The notes: generated by a model not told the origin, from the sequence alone. A stretch of 64,000 bases of DNA from Gymnogyps californianus (GCF_018139145.2 NW_026114235.1:992001-1056000); one strand, 5' to 3'. Numbered from the stretch's first letter, positions 43,863-57,091 are shown. A program made the numbers and translations.

Positions 43863-46800
43863 AGGGGCCCTGCCTCCAGCCAGGCGGAGGAAAGGGACAA
43901 CCGGGTTTACTGGACTGTGTGGATGCGATGGCCTGGCACATCAGACCCACAGGAGTATAAAGCTCTAGTGGACACCGGTGCACAGTGTACCCTAATGCCA
44001 TCAAGCTATAAAGGGGTAGAACCTATTTGTATTTCTGGGGTGCCAGGGGGATCTCAACAGCTAACTGTATTGGAGGCTGAAATAAGCCTAACTGGGAATG
44101 AGTGGCAGAAACACCCCATTGTGACTGGCCCAGAGGCCCCATGCATCCTTGGCATAGATTATCTCAGGAGAGGGTATTTCAAGGACCCAAAGGGGTATCG
44201 GTGGGCTTTTGGTATAGCTGCCTTGGAGACAGAGGGAATTGAACAGTTGTCCACCTTGCCTGGTCTCTCTGAGGACCCTTCGGTTGTGGGGTTGCTGAGG
44301 GTCGAAGAGCAACAGGTGCCGATCGCTACCACAAGGGTGCACCGGCGGCAATATCGCACCAACCGAGACTCCCTGATTCCCATCCATAAGCTGATTTGTC
44401 GACTGGAGAGCCAAGGAGTGATCAGCAGGACTCGCTCACCCTTTAACAGCCCCATATGGCCAGTGTGAAAGTCGAATGGAGAGTGGAGACTAACAGTAGA
44501 CTATCGTGGCCTGAATGAAGTCACGCCGCCGCTGAGTGCTGCTGTGCCAGACATGCTAGAACTTCAATATGAACTGGAGTCAAAAGCAGCCAAGTGGTAT
44601 GCCACAAGTGATATCGCTAATGCATTTTTCTCAATCCCTTTGGCAGCAGAGTGCCGGCCACAGTTTGCTTTCACTTGGAGGGGTGTCCAGTACACCTGGA
44701 ATCGACTGCCCCAGGGGTGGAAACACAGCCCCACCATTTGCCATGGACTAATCCAGACTGCACTGGAAAAAGGTGGAGCTCCAGAACACCTGCAATACAT
44801 TGATGACATCATCGTATGGGGCAACACAGCAGAAGAAGTTTTTGAGAAAGGGGAGAAAATAATCCAAATCCTTCTGAAAGCTGGTTTTGCCATAAAACAG
44901 AATAAGGTGAAGGGACCCGCACAGGAGATCCAGTTTTTAGGAATAAAATGGCAAGATGGACATCGTCACATCCCAATGGATGTGATCAACAAAGTAGCAG
45001 CTATTTCTCCACTGACTAGTAAACAGGAAACACAAGCTTTCTTAGGTGCTGTAGGTTTTTGGAGAATGCATATTCCAAATTAGAGTCTGATTGTAAGCCC
45101 TCTCTATCAAGTGACCCGGAAGAAGAATGATTTTAGATGGGGCCCTGAGCAACAACAAGCCTTTGAACAGATCAAACGGGAGATAGTTCATGCAGTAGCC
45201 CTTGGGCTGGTCCAGGCAGGACCAGATGTTAAAAATGTGCTCTATGGCCCTACCTGGAGTCTCTGGCAGAAAGCACCACCAGGGGAGACCCGAGGTCGAC
45301 CCCTAGGGTTTTGGAGTTGGGGATATCGAGGATCTGAGGCCCGCTATACTCCAACTGAAAAGGAGATATTAGCAGCATATGAAGGAGTTCGAGCTGCTTC
45401 AGAAGTGGTTGGTACTGAAACACAGCTCCTCTTAGCACCCCGACTGCCGGTGCTGGGCTGGATGTTCAAAGGGAAGGTCCCTTCTACACATCATGCAACT
45501 GATGCTACATGGAGTAAGTGGGTTGCACTGATCACACAATGAAGTCGAATAGGAAACCCCAGTCGCCCAGGAATTCTGGAAGTGATCACAGACTGGCCAG
45601 AAGGCAAAGATTTTGGAATATCACCAGAGGAGGAGGTGACGTGTGCTGAAGAGGCCCCAATGTATAATAAACTGCCAGAAAATGAGAGGCAATATGCCCT
45701 GTTCACTGATGGGTCCTGTCGCATTGTAGGAAAGCATCGGAGGTGGAAGGCGGCTGTATGGAGTCCTATGCGACAAGTTGCAGAAACTGCAGAAGGAGAA
45801 GGTGAATCGAGTCAGTTTGCAGAGGTGAAAGCCATCCAGCTGGCTTTAGACATTGCTAAATGAGAAAAGTGGCCAATACTTTATCTCTATACTGACTCAT
45901 GGATGGTGGCCAATGCTCTGTGGGGGTGGTTGCAGCAATGGAAGCAGAGTAACTGGCAACGCAGAGGTAAACCCATCTGGGCTGCCCCATTGTGGCAAGA
46001 TATTGCTGCCCGGCTAGAGAACCTGGTTGTGAAAGTACATCATGTAGATGCCCACGTACCCAAGAGTCGGGCCACTGAAGAACATCAAAACAACCAGCAG
46101 GTAGACAAGGCTGCTAGGATTGAAGTGGCTCAGGTGGATCTGGACTGGCAACATAAGGGTGAATTATTCATGGCTCGGTGGGCCCATGACACCTCAGGCC
46201 ATCAGGGAAGAGATGCAACATATAGATGGGCTCGTGATCGAGGGGTGGACCTGACCATGGACACTATCGCACAGGTCATCCATGAATGTGAAACATGTGC
46301 TGCAATGAAGCAAGCCAAGTGGTTAAAGCCTCTTTGGTATGGGGGACGATGGCTGAAATATAAATATGGGGAGGCCTGGCAGATTGACTATATCACACTC
46401 CCACAAACCCGCCAAGGCAAGCGCCATGTGCTTACAATGGTGGAAGCAACCACCGGATGGCTGGAATCATATCCCGTGCCTCATGCCACTGCCCAGAACA
46501 CTATCCTGGGCCTTGAGAAGCAAATCTTATGGGGACATGGCACCCCAGAAAGAATTGAGTCAGACAACGGGACCCATTTCCGGAACAGTCTCATAGACAC
46601 CTGGGCCAAAGAGCACGGCATTGAGTGGGTGTATCACATCCCCTATCATGCACCAGCCTCCGGGAAAATCGAGCGATACAATGGACTGTTAAAGACTACA
46701 TTGAAAGCAATGGGTGGTGGGACCTTCAAACATTGGGATACACATCTAGCAAAGGTCACCTGGTTAGTCAACACTAGAGGATCTGCCAATCGAGCTGGCC

Positions 46801-47033
46801 CTGCCCAATCAGAACTTTTACATACTGTAGAAGGGGATAAAGTCCCTGTGGTGCACATAAAAAATATGCTAGGGAAAACAGTCTGGGTTACTCCTGCCTC
46901 AGGCAAAGGCAAAGCCATTCGTGGGATTGCTTTTGCTCAAGGGCCTGGGTGCACTTGGTGGGTGATGCGGAAGGATGGGGAAGTCCGATGTGTGCCTCAA
47001 GGGGATTTGATTTTAGGTGAGAATAGCCAGTGA
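43863..47033 (+). pseudogene. pol: Pol of provirus C: one frame, four stops
   Basis: It stays in the gag frame from the UAG to its end at 47031-47033 with no frameshift. Protease has the LVDTGA site (Asp codon 43971). RT has YIDD at 44796-44807. RNase H has FTDGS (near 45702), AEVKA, TDSW and QVDKAA. Integrase has HDTSGH, CETC and a catalytic triad at codons 46385, 46563 and 46671 (35 residues between the last two). Internal stops are at 44466 (TGA), 45081 (TAG), 45540 (TGA) and 45861 (TGA). The first and last are CGA to TGA changes by comparison with A or B. One codon is lost after the first integrase Asp. Confidence 0.88.
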
Positions 47034-47542
47034 ATTAAATTGTATTATGTTAATTGTTATATAGCCCTTCCACTGTATGTCATCATTACTATAGTTGTTA
47101 TATGCTATATCAACAGTATTACAGTAAGAATTACTTAGATTAATGAAGAATGAACTTTGACAAAACTGAGTGAAGTGCAGTAGTGATGGAACCAGGACTG
47201 ACTGCAGCATGCAACTATCCAACACTACACACCATCCTCCTGCTGCGCCCAATGTCACCTGCCTGCCGCACCACACCGAAGCCTGATCCTGTTCTGCTGA
47301 CTGAGCGGACTTTGCATCATCCCTCCTGCCCAGACAGACTGTTATGACAGATGGAGTCCAAAGTCATGGACTGAATGAAGTCAACGAACATTTTAAATGG
47401 ACATTTAAATGGACATGTTAAAGGCTTATACATTAAGGGAATGATATCTGTATGTATATGTATTGAAAGACAGGAAAAGTGGTGGTGATTAATTGAAAAT
47501 GTATTGGAAAGTGTGGGACCTGGACATGATGTAGATGGTATA
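47034..47542 (+). other. Non-coding tail of provirus C (no env)
   Basis: No open frame or envelope motif is seen. It contains a tandem 12-base repeat (TTAAATGGACAT, near 47393-47416) and blocks shared with the tail of A (GACAGATGG..TCCAAAGTCAT; GTGGGACCTG.ACATGATG). Confidence 0.6.
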
Positions 47543-47559
47543 GAATAAGGGGTGGATAC
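47543..47559 (+). other. Polypurine tract (C)
   Basis: GAATAAGGGGTGGATAC directly before the 3' LTR, nearly the same as in A. Confidence 0.78.
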
Positions 47560-48143
47560 TGTTCTGGTTTCAGCTAGGACAGAGTTAATTTTCTTCCTAG
47601 TAGCTGGTAGAGTGCTGTGTTTTGGATTTAGTAGGAGAATAATGTTGATAACACACTGATGGTTTTAGTTGTTGCTAAGTAGTGTTTATACTAAGTCAAG
47701 GATTTTTCAGCTTCTCATGGCCAGCCAGCAAGAAGGCTGGAGGGGCACAAGAAGCTGGGAGGGGACACAGCCAGGACAGCTGACCCAAACTGGCCAAAGG
47801 GCTATTCCATACCATATGACATCATGCCCAGTATATAAACTGGGGGGAGTTGGCCGGGAGGGGCAGATCGTGGCTCGGGAACTAACTGGGCATCGGTCGG
47901 CAAGTGGTGAGCAATTGCATTGTGCATCACTTGCTTTGTATATTCTAATTCTTTTATTATTATTATTGTCATTTTATTATTATTATCATTATTATTATTT
48001 TCTTCCTTTCTGTCCTATTAAACTGTCTTTATCTCAACCCATGAGTTTTTTTTTTTTCGATTCTCTCCCCCATCCCACTGGGTGGGGGGAGTGAGCGAGC
48101 AGCTGCGTGGTGCTTAGTTGCTGGCTGGGGTTAAACCACGACA
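47560..48143 (+). repeat. 3' LTR of provirus C
   Basis: TGTTCTGGTTTCAGC to AACCACGACA, 584 bp, same subtype as the 5' LTR with about 4% difference. Confidence 0.92.
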
Positions 48144-49582
48144 ACAAAAAACATGGGAATACTATTAAAAAAACCTCCTTAGTTTCTAACCTGATTTATT
48201 TCTAAAGAAAGCCATTTTTACTGGGAAAAAAAAATTGTAAATATTGATGTGAATATTGGGGTTTTTACAGCTGTTGAACTAGAATAAAATTACATTAATT
48301 CTTCATGAAACTATTATAATAATTTGAATTTCCAAATACTACTTAGCAAGAGCAAGAGTTGCAAAATTAATCATTTATTGTCATAGCCAGATAACTCCAC
48401 TTTTGCAGAAGATTAGTACTAATACCCATATTGGTTCATTGACTTTTAATGGTAAAATGCTAGGGAAGGTGATTTGGGTAGGTATTTGCTTAATAACACT
48501 TAATATAAATGCTTGACATTTGTTTTTTTCCCCTTCTCTGCCTCATTCTAAATTAGCTATCATAGCAATTCCTGCTTCAGGCTTTCCATAGGGCTTTAAC
48601 CTGGTTTCCATTTGAAAACCTTAATTTCAATAGGTGGGCTGAAAATTCCTGTACTTCCAAAATTACCGCTGTTCCACTCACTGAGCCCTATTAATGGCAT
48701 CTCTCTCCTCTTCCATTACTCAGCCCAGCAACAATCAATGAGCAGAAAAGAAACTACACAAAGGAGGTAAAATCAGAGTGATTTTGCAACTCCAAAAGAA
48801 TACTCATTTGGTTAGGGGAAAAAAAAAAATTGGGTGGGTTTTTTTTGGTAACTTTGTGTTCCAGTTGCTGCTATGAAACTTTCCCTTCCTCTTTGGCTCA
48901 TGGTGAATAACAATGATCAAGGTTTTAATTAAAGGACTAGGAGACATGATAGAATGGTTAAGAACAAGTTACAGAAAGATTATTGCAGAAAACTAAATCT
49001 CAAGTCAAAAGTAGAGCAGTAAAAACACAGCACTTTTTAAAGTATGAAAATAAAAAACAGAGATGAAGAAACCTTGAAATGGGAAAAAAAGAGAAAAGAC
49101 ATTGAGGAGAGGCCATAGTAATGAATTTAAGAATAAATGGCAACTTTCACTGAATTGGATCTAAATATATTTTTACCTACTTATTAAAGGGGTTTTTTTA
49201 ATTGTTCTTTTTTTCATTGAAAAGTCACCTTCTGCTTTCAGACTTTGAACTTGAATGTATATACACCCTAAGGCAGTGCTGAATCTAAAGGCTTCTCTAA
49301 AGACTCTCTAATGCTTGACAAGCTAAGCATGGCAGAAGAATACCTGCCAGGGTGAGGACATGAATAAGAAATATCTTGTTTGTCTTCCTGTAATTTACTT
49401 CCATAGAAAGATTTCCAAACCTAAACTGTTAAGTTTAAGCAGGGATCTAAACAAAAGTGATCCAGTTTCACTCAGAGGGTAGTCACAAACAGATGTGTTT
49501 GCTGTTAATGGGAACTATATGTGCTCAGGCCTCTAAAATAAAACTGACTTTATTTAAAAAAACACTCAAAGGATTTCACCAG
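48144..49582. other. Host DNA without recognisable genes
   Basis: AT-rich DNA. No supported gene or repeat was found. Confidence 0.55.
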
Positions 49583-49672
49583 AATCACAGACTCACAGAA
49601 TAGCTGAGGTTGGAAGGGACTTCTGGAGGGCATCTGGTCCAACCCCCCTGCTCAGGCAGGGCTGCTTAGAGA
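49583..49672 (-). mobile_element. CR1 3'-end fragment
   Basis: AATCACAGAATAGCTGAGG, TTGGAAGGGAC and CATCTGGTCCAACCCCC are the reverse complement of the CR1 3' untranslated end. Only about 90 bases are present. Confidence 0.88.
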
Positions 49673-50625
49673 CAATTATTAAAAAACTTAATATTAGAAA
49701 AAGCAGTTTTACAGTTTAGCCTCAATTTATGTACATTTTTCTGGATTTGGTTTTATCTATGTATTTATTACAGAAGTTTGCATAAAGGAATTGAGGCATA
49801 ATGAAATTTTACAATAACCCAAATGTAATTCTGAGATCCCTAATATAATTTAAAGAAATGCTATCTTTAGTTTGTGCATTAAATTTTGTTTTTATGTTAG
49901 TGATTTGGATTTTTTTTGTCTGGAATGATTTTTTGAGCGTTTTCTATTTCAAATGAGTAAATATCTATGGCAATATTGTTTACTTTGATACCGTTTCAGT
50001 ACAAATACCAAGTATTAAAGTAGCAGAGATATCAGTCTGAAATTAATACCTCAGCTTTTACTTTAAAATTTCAAAAGGTCTCAGTAGCAGCCCACAGCAT
50101 GGCCTTGAATCATAACAACTTCTCACCATGAGAAGCAGAGAGGATGCAGAACATGTTCTGCAATGGAGGAGACTGGGAAAGGTAGAGTTATTTATCAGTT
50201 TGATCAGGATATATTTTGCATGCATCTATATTTACCATAATTTATTGATCCTGTGAATATGTATGTGCCAAATTCTTCTCTCCTTTCTGTCAGTTCTGCA
50301 GAGTTAAACTGGATCTGACTGACTATACAAAATTATGCTCCATGCATTTTATGGTAAAATAAATTTATTTATACTTGAGCACTTTATCTGCAGTCCTCCT
50401 GTGATTTTCAGACTGATGTCATTTACAAATAATTTAAGACTAAAATACATGATGTGACTCTCAGTAAAGGTTCCAAATAAGTTTCCTGCTCTCTTCTTTC
50501 CTACATAATATAGTTTGTGTTATTTTTTTAAATTAGAGTTGTAAAGCATTTTTAAAATTTTAATTGTAGCCATTTTCCACAGAAATAATAAAATAAGATT
50601 GCTTTTTTTTCCTCCGAATTTTCAG
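49673..50625. other. Host DNA, possibly intronic
   Basis: AT-rich DNA leading to the candidate exon at 50626. No other feature is seen. Confidence 0.45.
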
Positions 50626-50732
50626 AAATATCATATGGCAGTTTTATCACCCAATTTTTGAGCATCCTGGAGTTGCCAATAAACAACAGGAAAACCATTA
50701 CAAGAGTCTGGTCAAGGAAGTCTCCAATTTTC
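50626..50732 (+). CDS. Candidate internal exon of an unrecognised host gene
   Basis: A 107-base segment is bounded by a strong acceptor (a run of nine T, CC, then TTTTCAG) and a consensus donor GTAAGT. One frame is open through all 35 complete codons, with one spare base at each end; the others contain stops. The encoded peptide includes WQFYHPIFEHPG and KSLVKEVSNF and looks protein-like (aromatic, charged and few simple runs). I do not recognise the family. An open frame of this length arises by chance about one time in five, so the case rests on the splice signals. No partner exon was identified nearby. Confidence 0.4.
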
Positions 50733-53700
50733 GTAAGTCAAAGTCTTGAATTGTTTTGTAGGATATTATTTATTCACTTAACACCTCTCACATAAATATT
50801 AATGAAAAAATAAAATGTAGTATTTTATATTTAGTCAAGCACAGCTGCAGTTTTCCCATCAAAGAAGTGGAGTTTTCATTTTTAGTTACCTTTTTCAGTA
50901 GTAAATACCCTGTCCTTATGCTTCAGCATGGTACTGCAGTTGGGTGAAGTCAAATGCTTAGAAACACAATGTCATTGTTTTTCCCCCTTCAGTGTACATA
51001 TTTCCAAGAAAGCTCATATTAAAACACATGACTATTCAATGAATTGTCACAAAACCATTTAAGAAAGACATTATTTTATGGGCACAGTTTTAAGGGTTTG
51101 ATAATCTGAGAAGCATTGCTGTACCTTCGATCACTTGGCTTCATGTAGGGGTCTTCTGGCAGCTTGTGAGATAGGAGCACAAAATTTATTATGGCATGTA
51201 TTTGTTACAAGATGTCTGTTCTGTTCCAGGTATATAAGAGAGTGAGGAATCTTTATAACTGAACACATACGTCCACATTATATCATTCCCTTGCTCTGTA
51301 TCAAGTTAACTTTTTTGGTAAAGGTTATTCCCAAATAAAAAATGAAGGTTCTAAAGAGTTAATATTATAAAACAAAGTCATAATATGATCATTTACCTGA
51401 AACTCTTAAAATTCATACCAAAACAATGTTGTGTTTTATTGCAAAACCTTGATAGAAGTAAATTCTTTTTCAAACCAGTTCAAGCTTTGCAAATTCAAGC
51501 ATTTCAGTTCAGCTTTGCTACAGAATAGACAAATGTATTATAAAGTAATACACCAAAAAAATCAGGAAATACAAAACACCTTCTTGAGGAGATTGTGCCT
51601 CCTGCTTACTGGACTGTATGTGTGAACTGACAGTCTTTGAAAGCAGGTAAGAAGTGAAAGCTTAGTATGGCTGAGATAACAAGTTGGGGAGTGCATTGTC
51701 TACTGGCATCAAGCAGTGTTCTTAAGATTAGCGGTCCTAAATCTTTCATTCATGGCATTACAAACTGACCATCATAATCCATTCATTAAAGCCATACCAA
51801 AGAAAAGGATAAGAAACTAAACAGGTATGTTTAAAAAACACAGAACCTTAAAATGACAATTTAAGTGTTCAAATGTGCACAAAGTCATATTAAGCAAATC
51901 TTAGGATGTTTTGGACTAGAAAGGCTTTTGCAAATTAGAATCACTTTGCAAATGACCTCTCTTTCCCTCCCTCCCTCCCTCCCTCCTACGATACACGCAC
52001 TATAACAAAAGGGATTAGCTAAGAAATCTGAAGTGATTCCACTTTAAGAACATGGTTAAACTGAGGGTAACCAGGAGTCGGTGTCAGGGCATGTCAACTA
52101 TTGTGTTTGAAACTGGTCCTTATAAATGAATTGATCCTTGATTTCCCATCTTCTGTTATGAAATAGTACTACCTGATAGGAGGAAAAAATTCCTGTAATG
52201 TAAGATCATATAAACTCTACCATTTTTTTGCTATGTTCTCTTGTCTTTTTCTAAACTGGAATGATTCCACAAATAAATTGAAAATGAGTCTTTTTTTTTA
52301 CCCCGGTAAGTGGGAGCATGCCAGTTGCCCAGACTTGTATCTAAATGTTTACCTACAGCTGCAGGTAGATTTTTCCAAGGAAACTATACACCTGGACTCA
52401 TCTACAAGGGGTACTCTGCAACTGTGCTCAGTACCAATATTCTTCTCTGTCTAAACAACTAAACAAGACTTACAGGTCCTCATGTGGCATTAGACATTCT
52501 CCAGAGAAGATGTAGTCTTGCCTGTCTTCACTACACCAGGAGCCTGACAGTAGTGGTGCATTCAGGATGTGTGCCTGGCATTTTACAAAGATTTCTTGTG
52601 AGCTCCCTACATGATCTGGGTTATGCAGATAGCCAGTTATTCCTAGATCAGCTTTTGGGGAACTGTGTAATTATAACCTATGGGAACTTAGTTCTCAGCT
52701 CCCAGAGAAATTTTTGTGGACTGGATCTTGGGCTTTGAAAATTCCAGCCCAAAGTTTTGAAAGTAGAATATATTTTACAAAGAGGCTTGTCCTAGAAACA
52801 GTGTTATAATATCTTAGTACTAATCAAAAGCCTGTTATGAATAGTTTTACTTCCTAGTATCAATTAGACAAGGGAGTATGAAACTATAACTCTGTATGAA
52901 AGATATTTTAACTCTTCCCTGGATCAGGAAGTAATGCAATCCCTGCAAGAATTACTGATAAAACAGTTCTTGTGCTGGACAGTAATAGAGTAACTAAGTG
53001 AAGTACAGTCGTCTGGCAGCAATGACTAAATAACATTTCAAATTCAAACTATGAGACAGAGAGCATAAAAAATTAACATATTTCTGCAGCAATGTTTTAT
53101 AAATCCTCTTAGAAAAGACTACAGCCCCCAAACCAGCTCAGTACTAGCTCCTGCTGTATAATTGTGCTCATTCTTAGAGATTTTTCAGTGCTAGTCTTTC
53201 TAAACTGAACTGTTGTCTTAAAAGATTTCAGACTAATGAGCTGACCGGCTTTAGTGATTTCTAAGCATGATAGTAGCTAAAAGTTATTATGCAGTTATCC
53301 TGTTACTTACTCAGAGTAGATACAGATTGAGACCCAGGAGAAGATTAGCATAAGAAAGAGTAGACACCTATTTACAAGCTTATGTTTTTCCTTTGATTCA
53401 TCCTATCTTTCTGGATATACAAGCAGTGTAGCCAGATCCAAGGACAAGATGGATGGACAGATATCACATATATACAGGCGATAGCCACATGATAAATTGT
53501 GGAACCATCTCATTTATTTATATTCACCTTTGACCATCTCACCTGCCCTTTGCCTACCAATTCATCTTCCCCATGATGACTTACAAAATTCCAACTCCTT
53601 GAGACATTTCAGTTCGTTCTATCCTGCTTCCTATTCTTTATTTCCCCCTTATTCCTCCAGCAAAATGAGAGAAAATTGCCACAGCCTGAAAAAGGAATTA

Positions 53701-56700
53701 TTAATTAATACAGATGTGACCAAAAAAAAGTCCAAAACCCCCACAAATTTGAAATTTGAATCCTGAGTATCTACCTTTCTTTACTTTGGAGATCTTTTCA
53801 ACAATGATCAAAAATAAAGGTGGATAAATTGACCTTAATTTATTTAGCTTTAACTATTACTAGTTCTAGAGCTGGGCATTTTGACTCCCTCAGTAAACAA
53901 AGGAGAGAGAAAGAGCAACCTAGGGGAAAAGTAATTTAATCTGTTTTAGACTGCTAATTTAAAACAACAACAAAGAAAATCATAAAAACAAAATGCTTGT
54001 ATTCACACAGTTTGTGACTACTGTAGTTTTCCCTCTATTTTGTTCTTTTGGGGCAGAATTTTCAAGAACAAGAACAAGTCATACAGTTGTCCAGTGCTAC
54101 TGATACCTATCTTCCAAAGCCTGAAAGGTCATGGAAATCTTTGAATCTGCCTATTCTGACAGCAAGATTTGGAATATGAAGTTCATATCATCCTTTATAT
54201 GTGAATGCTTTAATCTGATAATCAAAAAAGTAATCAGTTTTGTTTCTTATTAATGAAGGTTGTAGGTAGCAAGATGCTCTAGGAGAAGTTTCTTCTAACA
54301 GTCCCAATCTTTTCTTCAAGAATAAATGCAAAGGCTCAGGCCTGTGAGTTTCCAGGATTATTCATTGGTGGCCCCACAGCAAAAAGGGTTATGAAGCCTC
54401 TGGTTCAATGGCTGTCACAGCCTTTATTTCATGTCTTGCGTCTCAGTTGCTGTTTTCTCTGTTATTATTAGATGATACCAGCAATGAACTAACACTGCCC
54501 TGAAAGGTATGTGAAAAGCTTAGCATGAAGAAGTTTTCTTGCTCTTGAATACAACTTGGAATATTTACACTGTCATTTCTAAGGAAAAATATGTCAGATT
54601 ACTTACAGATTTCTGATAAAGATACAGCCTATAAAATTTGCCAAAAAATTATGTTTGTAGAGCATGAAAACTTACACATTTTAATCTCATCCATTAATAT
54701 TTTAATACATGCTTTTCTAAGTCATGAAAGATGCATGGTTTGTTTCCAGGGAAGAATTTTGTCAGTAATATTGGTGTCTATATGACTTTCCATCTGGATG
54801 CCCTTATTCCGAATGAGTGAATATTTTTGTATTTGTTTGTTTGGATTAAATAGTTTTGGAAGTGATATTGGCTAAACAGAAAAAGACTATATCTTTGTAC
54901 AAGAAGAGTCTATTCACAAAAGGACTTACACTGATAAAAATATATAGGTTTAAATTCAGAGGACCGTCAGCTCATACCAGTTTAACTTACCTATGAAGGC
55001 ACAGCATGTAAGCAAGTTCCTCCTTACACATTCATTAGAAAAGCTAGTTTTCTTCAATGTTCAGTATGGTCTAACATTACTCCTGTTGGGTCCCATGAAA
55101 AAGCTCATGCTAATTTAGATGCTAATTTTAAACAATTAAAAATGAAAAACCCCAGCAGAGTAACACAGTGTTGTTCAGATCGAAATAGGAAATGAGTTAA
55201 ACAGATTTGGCTGTTCTACTGAGGCCTTGGAAAATAAAAGCAACATTAAAACTTCAGCTGAAACACTGCAGACTGTCTTCACTTCCACACAGGGCAAGGA
55301 AGAAACACTCACTTTATATCATGTGCACGTGTTGTAATCCATATGGGCAGAACTGCACTTCTGTCAGGGATGTCAAAGTATGAATTTTGCACGTGGCCAT
55401 CCCACATATGGGAGTAGGCAAACTCTCTGAATATGTAAAGCACCATCATAGCATTCAGAGTCTGGATGACTGCTACGATGTCAATGGACATGCTGCAACT
55501 GCATTTCCCTTATGGAGGTGCTTACTCCATGTCTACAAATAAATTGTGATGGTGAAAATGTCTTGATGTTCTGCTAATCACAACCAATCCACAAATGGTC
55601 TAGAGATTGATCCCAGAATCACTAGTCCTGGGAGGGGAGCAGCATCTCCCCATGCTGGGACAGTGGCCACCTTAGCCAATACATTAGGTTTGAACTAGAA
55701 TCTTCAGATTTAAACAGGTTGAGGTGCCATCGCTTGAATTAAATGCATTCCACCTGAACTTGAAGTAGATTTTCTTTTCTCTGTGAACTGGGCAAAAGGA
55801 GACCTGTCATATGAGACCCAACAGGTTACAGTGTGAAATGACTCTGTCTTAATGGCAAAAGTAGAAGATATTAGTCCTAAAAAGAATATCTATTTTAAAC
55901 CTAAACTAGTCTTTGACACTTTAACTAACTACTGGAACACAGAAAGATGAAGCAATAATGCAAAGACTGGGTAGGGACTCTGCAGCAGTCAGTATGCTAA
56001 GATGTGTAGGAGAGCTTACTTTATTAGGGGAAGGAAATCAGACAGCATTTTGGGATTATTGCACCTCCCATTCATTTAGAGTATGTCACGAGTTCTTTAG
56101 CCTCCCCTTGGGCAAGCAGTGCAGACAGACAAGAGCCACTTCCTTCTTAAGTTCTAACTTTTTCCACATCATTGATAAGAAACATCTTTGAATAAAATCT
56201 AAAATATGGGGCAGATGCTTTTTATTCCTTCTTCTCTCCACTGAGCAGCCAGAGCCCATCAGTATGTGCAAGTGGGAAAAATGGAACAGTCACAACAGCA
56301 ATTAAGTGTATGTACAATTATAAATGCCTAAAACATAAGATTAGTTTTGCTTTTTTATCCTCCCCAGACACTTCAGAGTAAAAGTACCTCACTCAGTTTG
56401 TAACATAACTATTTTAAAATGTAATAGTGCATCCTCAGCTACACAGAAAAACTATTTATTTACATTGGCAAGAGACAGAAAGATGAAGCCAACACTCAAA
56501 CATTTGTTTCAAGTATTTGTCTTAAAGCCTGCCTTTTAGGAAATAAACAACATTTAAATTCAGGTGCATACCAGACAGTTCAAACAAACAACAGTCCAAG
56601 CTTTTGTCACAGTCAATAGCATTTCCAGAGGTGCCTAAAAGAGCTATAAGCAAAACTGAATGCAGCTCCCCAAGACTGGAGCAGAGTCACTGCTGCCGGA

Positions 56701-57091
56701 GAGAGATGGAGGTGGGACAGAGAGCTGCTGGGGGACTTGGGCTTTCTGCTTGAAGAAGTGGGAAGGGTGGGGTGGGGCCACCCACCTGTTGGCTGAGCAG
56801 TAGAAATGCTATCCTTTTAAATGTTGGACAATGTTGATGGCATTAATCATTATTTTGCCTTTTCTTATATTAAGGAGTAGATGTGGCTGCATCACACATT
56901 TAGCTACTGCTGGGTCTTCACTTAATATTTGCAACTTTTATTCCTGACCAGGTTGTGAGTTTGGAGAAGATCTAATTAAAAAAGCCCATCTTTAGGATGC
57001 CATTAAGATACATAAGCTGTTTTCCAGGCTAATCATTTGGGAAGTGACCCATTTGTTTATGCCAGAGGCAATTGGTGACATTCATCAGCTC
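50733..57091. other. Host DNA without other recognised genes
   Basis: AT-rich DNA with a (CCCT)n run at about 51963-51986. Open frames are short. A 60-codon frame at 55309-55491 (-) was considered and not accepted as an exon. Confidence 0.5.
51963..51986 (+). repeat. (CCCT)n microsatellite
   Basis: About five to six tandem CCCT units, followed by CCTACG. Confidence 0.85.

Larger units (their letters stand above)
39908..43930 (+). repeat. Right arm of ~4-kb inverted repeat
   Basis: Inverted copy of 26470-30489. It begins with AGGAGAGGTGGG, where the last bases of D (TATAAGG) and the flank share four to five bases. The arm includes the flank, the C 5' LTR, leader and gag. Confidence 0.88.
41160..48143 (+). 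mobile_element. Provirus C: full-length env-less ERV (ERV-L/spuma-like)
   Basis: Nearly 7 kb from LTR to LTR with primer site, open gag, pol in a single frame and polypurine tract. LTRs of 588 and 584 bp differ at roughly 20-25 positions by eye (about 4%). The flanks TACAC (left) and ACAAA (right) do not match, so one end has probably been exchanged with another copy. Confidence 0.9.

Noticed and set aside
55309..55491. Possible minus-strand exon (60 codons) ending near a GTGAGT
   Set aside because: No polypyrimidine tract upstream, an in-frame stop at the donor, and no recognisable family.
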